Shown here: in pieces, positions 63,247 to 64,000 of the stretch
Layout: every line of letters starts with the position of its first letter
How positions within the stretch are numbered: position 1 is the stretch's first letter
From: Streptomyces sp. Ncost-T10-10d
GTDB lineage: Bacteria; Actinomycetota; Actinomycetes; Streptomycetales; Streptomycetaceae
DNA: 64,000 nt
Reading direction: 5' to 3'
Assembly: GCF_900091955.1 (NCBI RefSeq)
Contig: NZ_FMDF01000130.1
Span: 107,785 to 171,784, forward strand
Notes under the pieces: generated by a model
The model's database searches: none
The model's input: only the letters and a program-made list of their open reading frames with translations
Told to the model about the DNA's origin: nothing
Position numbers and translations under genes: made by a program

Positions 63247-64000
63247 TTGAGTCGTGAAACTGACAGTTCGTCCTCCGGGCCCCAGGGGCGCGGGGGAGCC
63301 GCGTACCCCTCGGGGACGCCGCCGTACGGATCCCGCCAGTATCCGTCGCTGCACCCCTCGCAGGACGCCCCGGAGGGGGCCCCGGAGCCTGCGGACCCGC
63401 CTCAGCCCGAGGAGCCGAGGACCGAGACGACGCTGACGACGCGCATCCGGATCAACATTCCGGGCTCGCGTCCCATCCCGCCGGTTGTCATGCGTACGCC
63501 CATGAGCGACGCCGACACGGCCGAAGGCGAGCGCACGGGCAGCATCCCGCGCCCCGGCTCGCCCGCGCCGGGCGGTGCTTCGGGTGTGTCCGACGCCGGC
63601 CCGGGCGCCGAGGCGAGAGCCGGTTCCGCGCCCGCGGAACCGGCTGCCGACAAGCCGGCCAGGGAGAAGAGCGGCAGCGACTGGTTCGCCCCGCGCAAGG
63701 CCCCCACGAACACCTCGGTCGTCGGCGGCAGCGGCAGCGTCGCCGGTGGCGCCGACGGCCCCAAGGGCGAGGCGCCCACCCCGCCCCGCGCCGACCTTCC
63801 GTACTTCTCGGACGGCCCGCAGCGCACGGGCGACCAGGACGCACCCCGCCCCGGTGGCAGCGCCCTCGACGAGCTCGGCCACGGCGGCCCCGCAGCCGGC
63901 CCGCGTCCCACGCCGAACCTCGGGGTGCGTACGCCGGGCCCCTCCGGGCCCACCACGGGCCCGGTCACCGGCACCTCGTCCCGTCACCCCGGAACCTCGA
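63247..64000 (+). CDS. Pro/Gly-rich protein beginning at TTG (3' end outside window)
   Basis: An uninterrupted frame of 251 codons to the window edge. TTG 63247 has GGGAG nine bases upstream and opens LSRETDSSSSGPQGRGG. A short beta-strand-like TTRIRINIPGSRPIPPVV is the only structured part seen; the rest is Pro, Gly and Ser rich and probably disordered. It is probably a large protein whose folded part lies beyond the window. No domain is assigned. Confidence 0.75.
   Translation, partial: MSRETDSSSSGPQGRGGAAYPSGTPPYGSRQYPSLHPSQDAPEGAPEPADPPQPEEPRTETTLTTRIRINIPGSRPIPPVVMRTPMSDADTAEGERTGSIPRPGSPAPGGASGVSDAGPGAEARAGSAPAEPAADKPAREKSGSDWFAPRKAPTNTSVVGGSGSVAGGADGPKGEAPTPPRADLPYFSDGPQRTGDQDAPRPGGSALDELGHGGPAAGPRPTPNLGVRTPGPSGPTTGPVTGTSSRHPGTS

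Overview
This is a high-GC chromosomal window with GTG, TTG and ATG starts, overlapping operon junctions and many twin-arginine or lipobox signal peptides. It comes from a Streptomyces or a very close relative. The best placement evidence is gene order. An lpqW-like lipoprotein, typA, three oligopeptide ABC operons and mshB follow one another. The middle operon has the permease, binding protein, permease, ATPase, ATPase order of bldK. From memory this matches the typA-bldK-mshB part of the S. coelicolor core chromosome, and typA, lpqW and mshB are also near neighbours in mycobacteria. No search was run.

Layout. 1-5.1 kb: a MarR regulator divergent from a DMT exporter with a two-site operator, then a secreted GH65 enzyme and a threonine-synthase-like PLP enzyme. 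5.4-8.1 kb: a secreted subtilase with a very strong terminator, a decayed chitinase tail and a GntR regulator. 8.5-12.5 kb: a SPOR-like small protein, a Nudix hydrolase, a lone HATPase and a PAS-PAS-GAF-PP2C-HATPase protein. 12.6-16.7 kb: PspA with a TPM-domain membrane protein, and a GH18-like protein. 16.7-18.6 kb: a deletion relic of a Tat-exported protein next to a TnpB-like gene bracketed by an imperfect inverted repeat. 18.9-25.8 kb: a sugar ABC transporter with a GH1 glycosidase, an AXE1 esterase and a LacI regulator, tied together by a shared operator. 25.8-28.4 kb: MarR, MFS and a cysteine hydrolase. 28.5-32.3 kb: a succinate dehydrogenase/fumarate reductase operon. 32.6-37.2 kb: lpqW-like lipoprotein and typA.

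37.4-57.9 kb is the most unusual part. Two closely related complete Opp-type operons run rightward (38.0-43.9 and 52.1-57.9 kb) and flank the leftward bldK operon (45.4-51.5 kb). Small secreted-protein genes or relics sit in the gaps. BldK imports an extracellular peptide signal needed for aerial growth in S. coelicolor, so three adjacent peptide importers suggest local expansion of peptide sensing or scavenging.

58-64 kb: a polytopic membrane protein, an S9 peptidase, a 64-residue membrane protein, mshB (mycothiol synthesis), a small membrane protein, and the start of a Pro/Gly-rich protein that begins at TTG and runs off the window. No rRNA, tRNA, CRISPR array or replication origin was seen.
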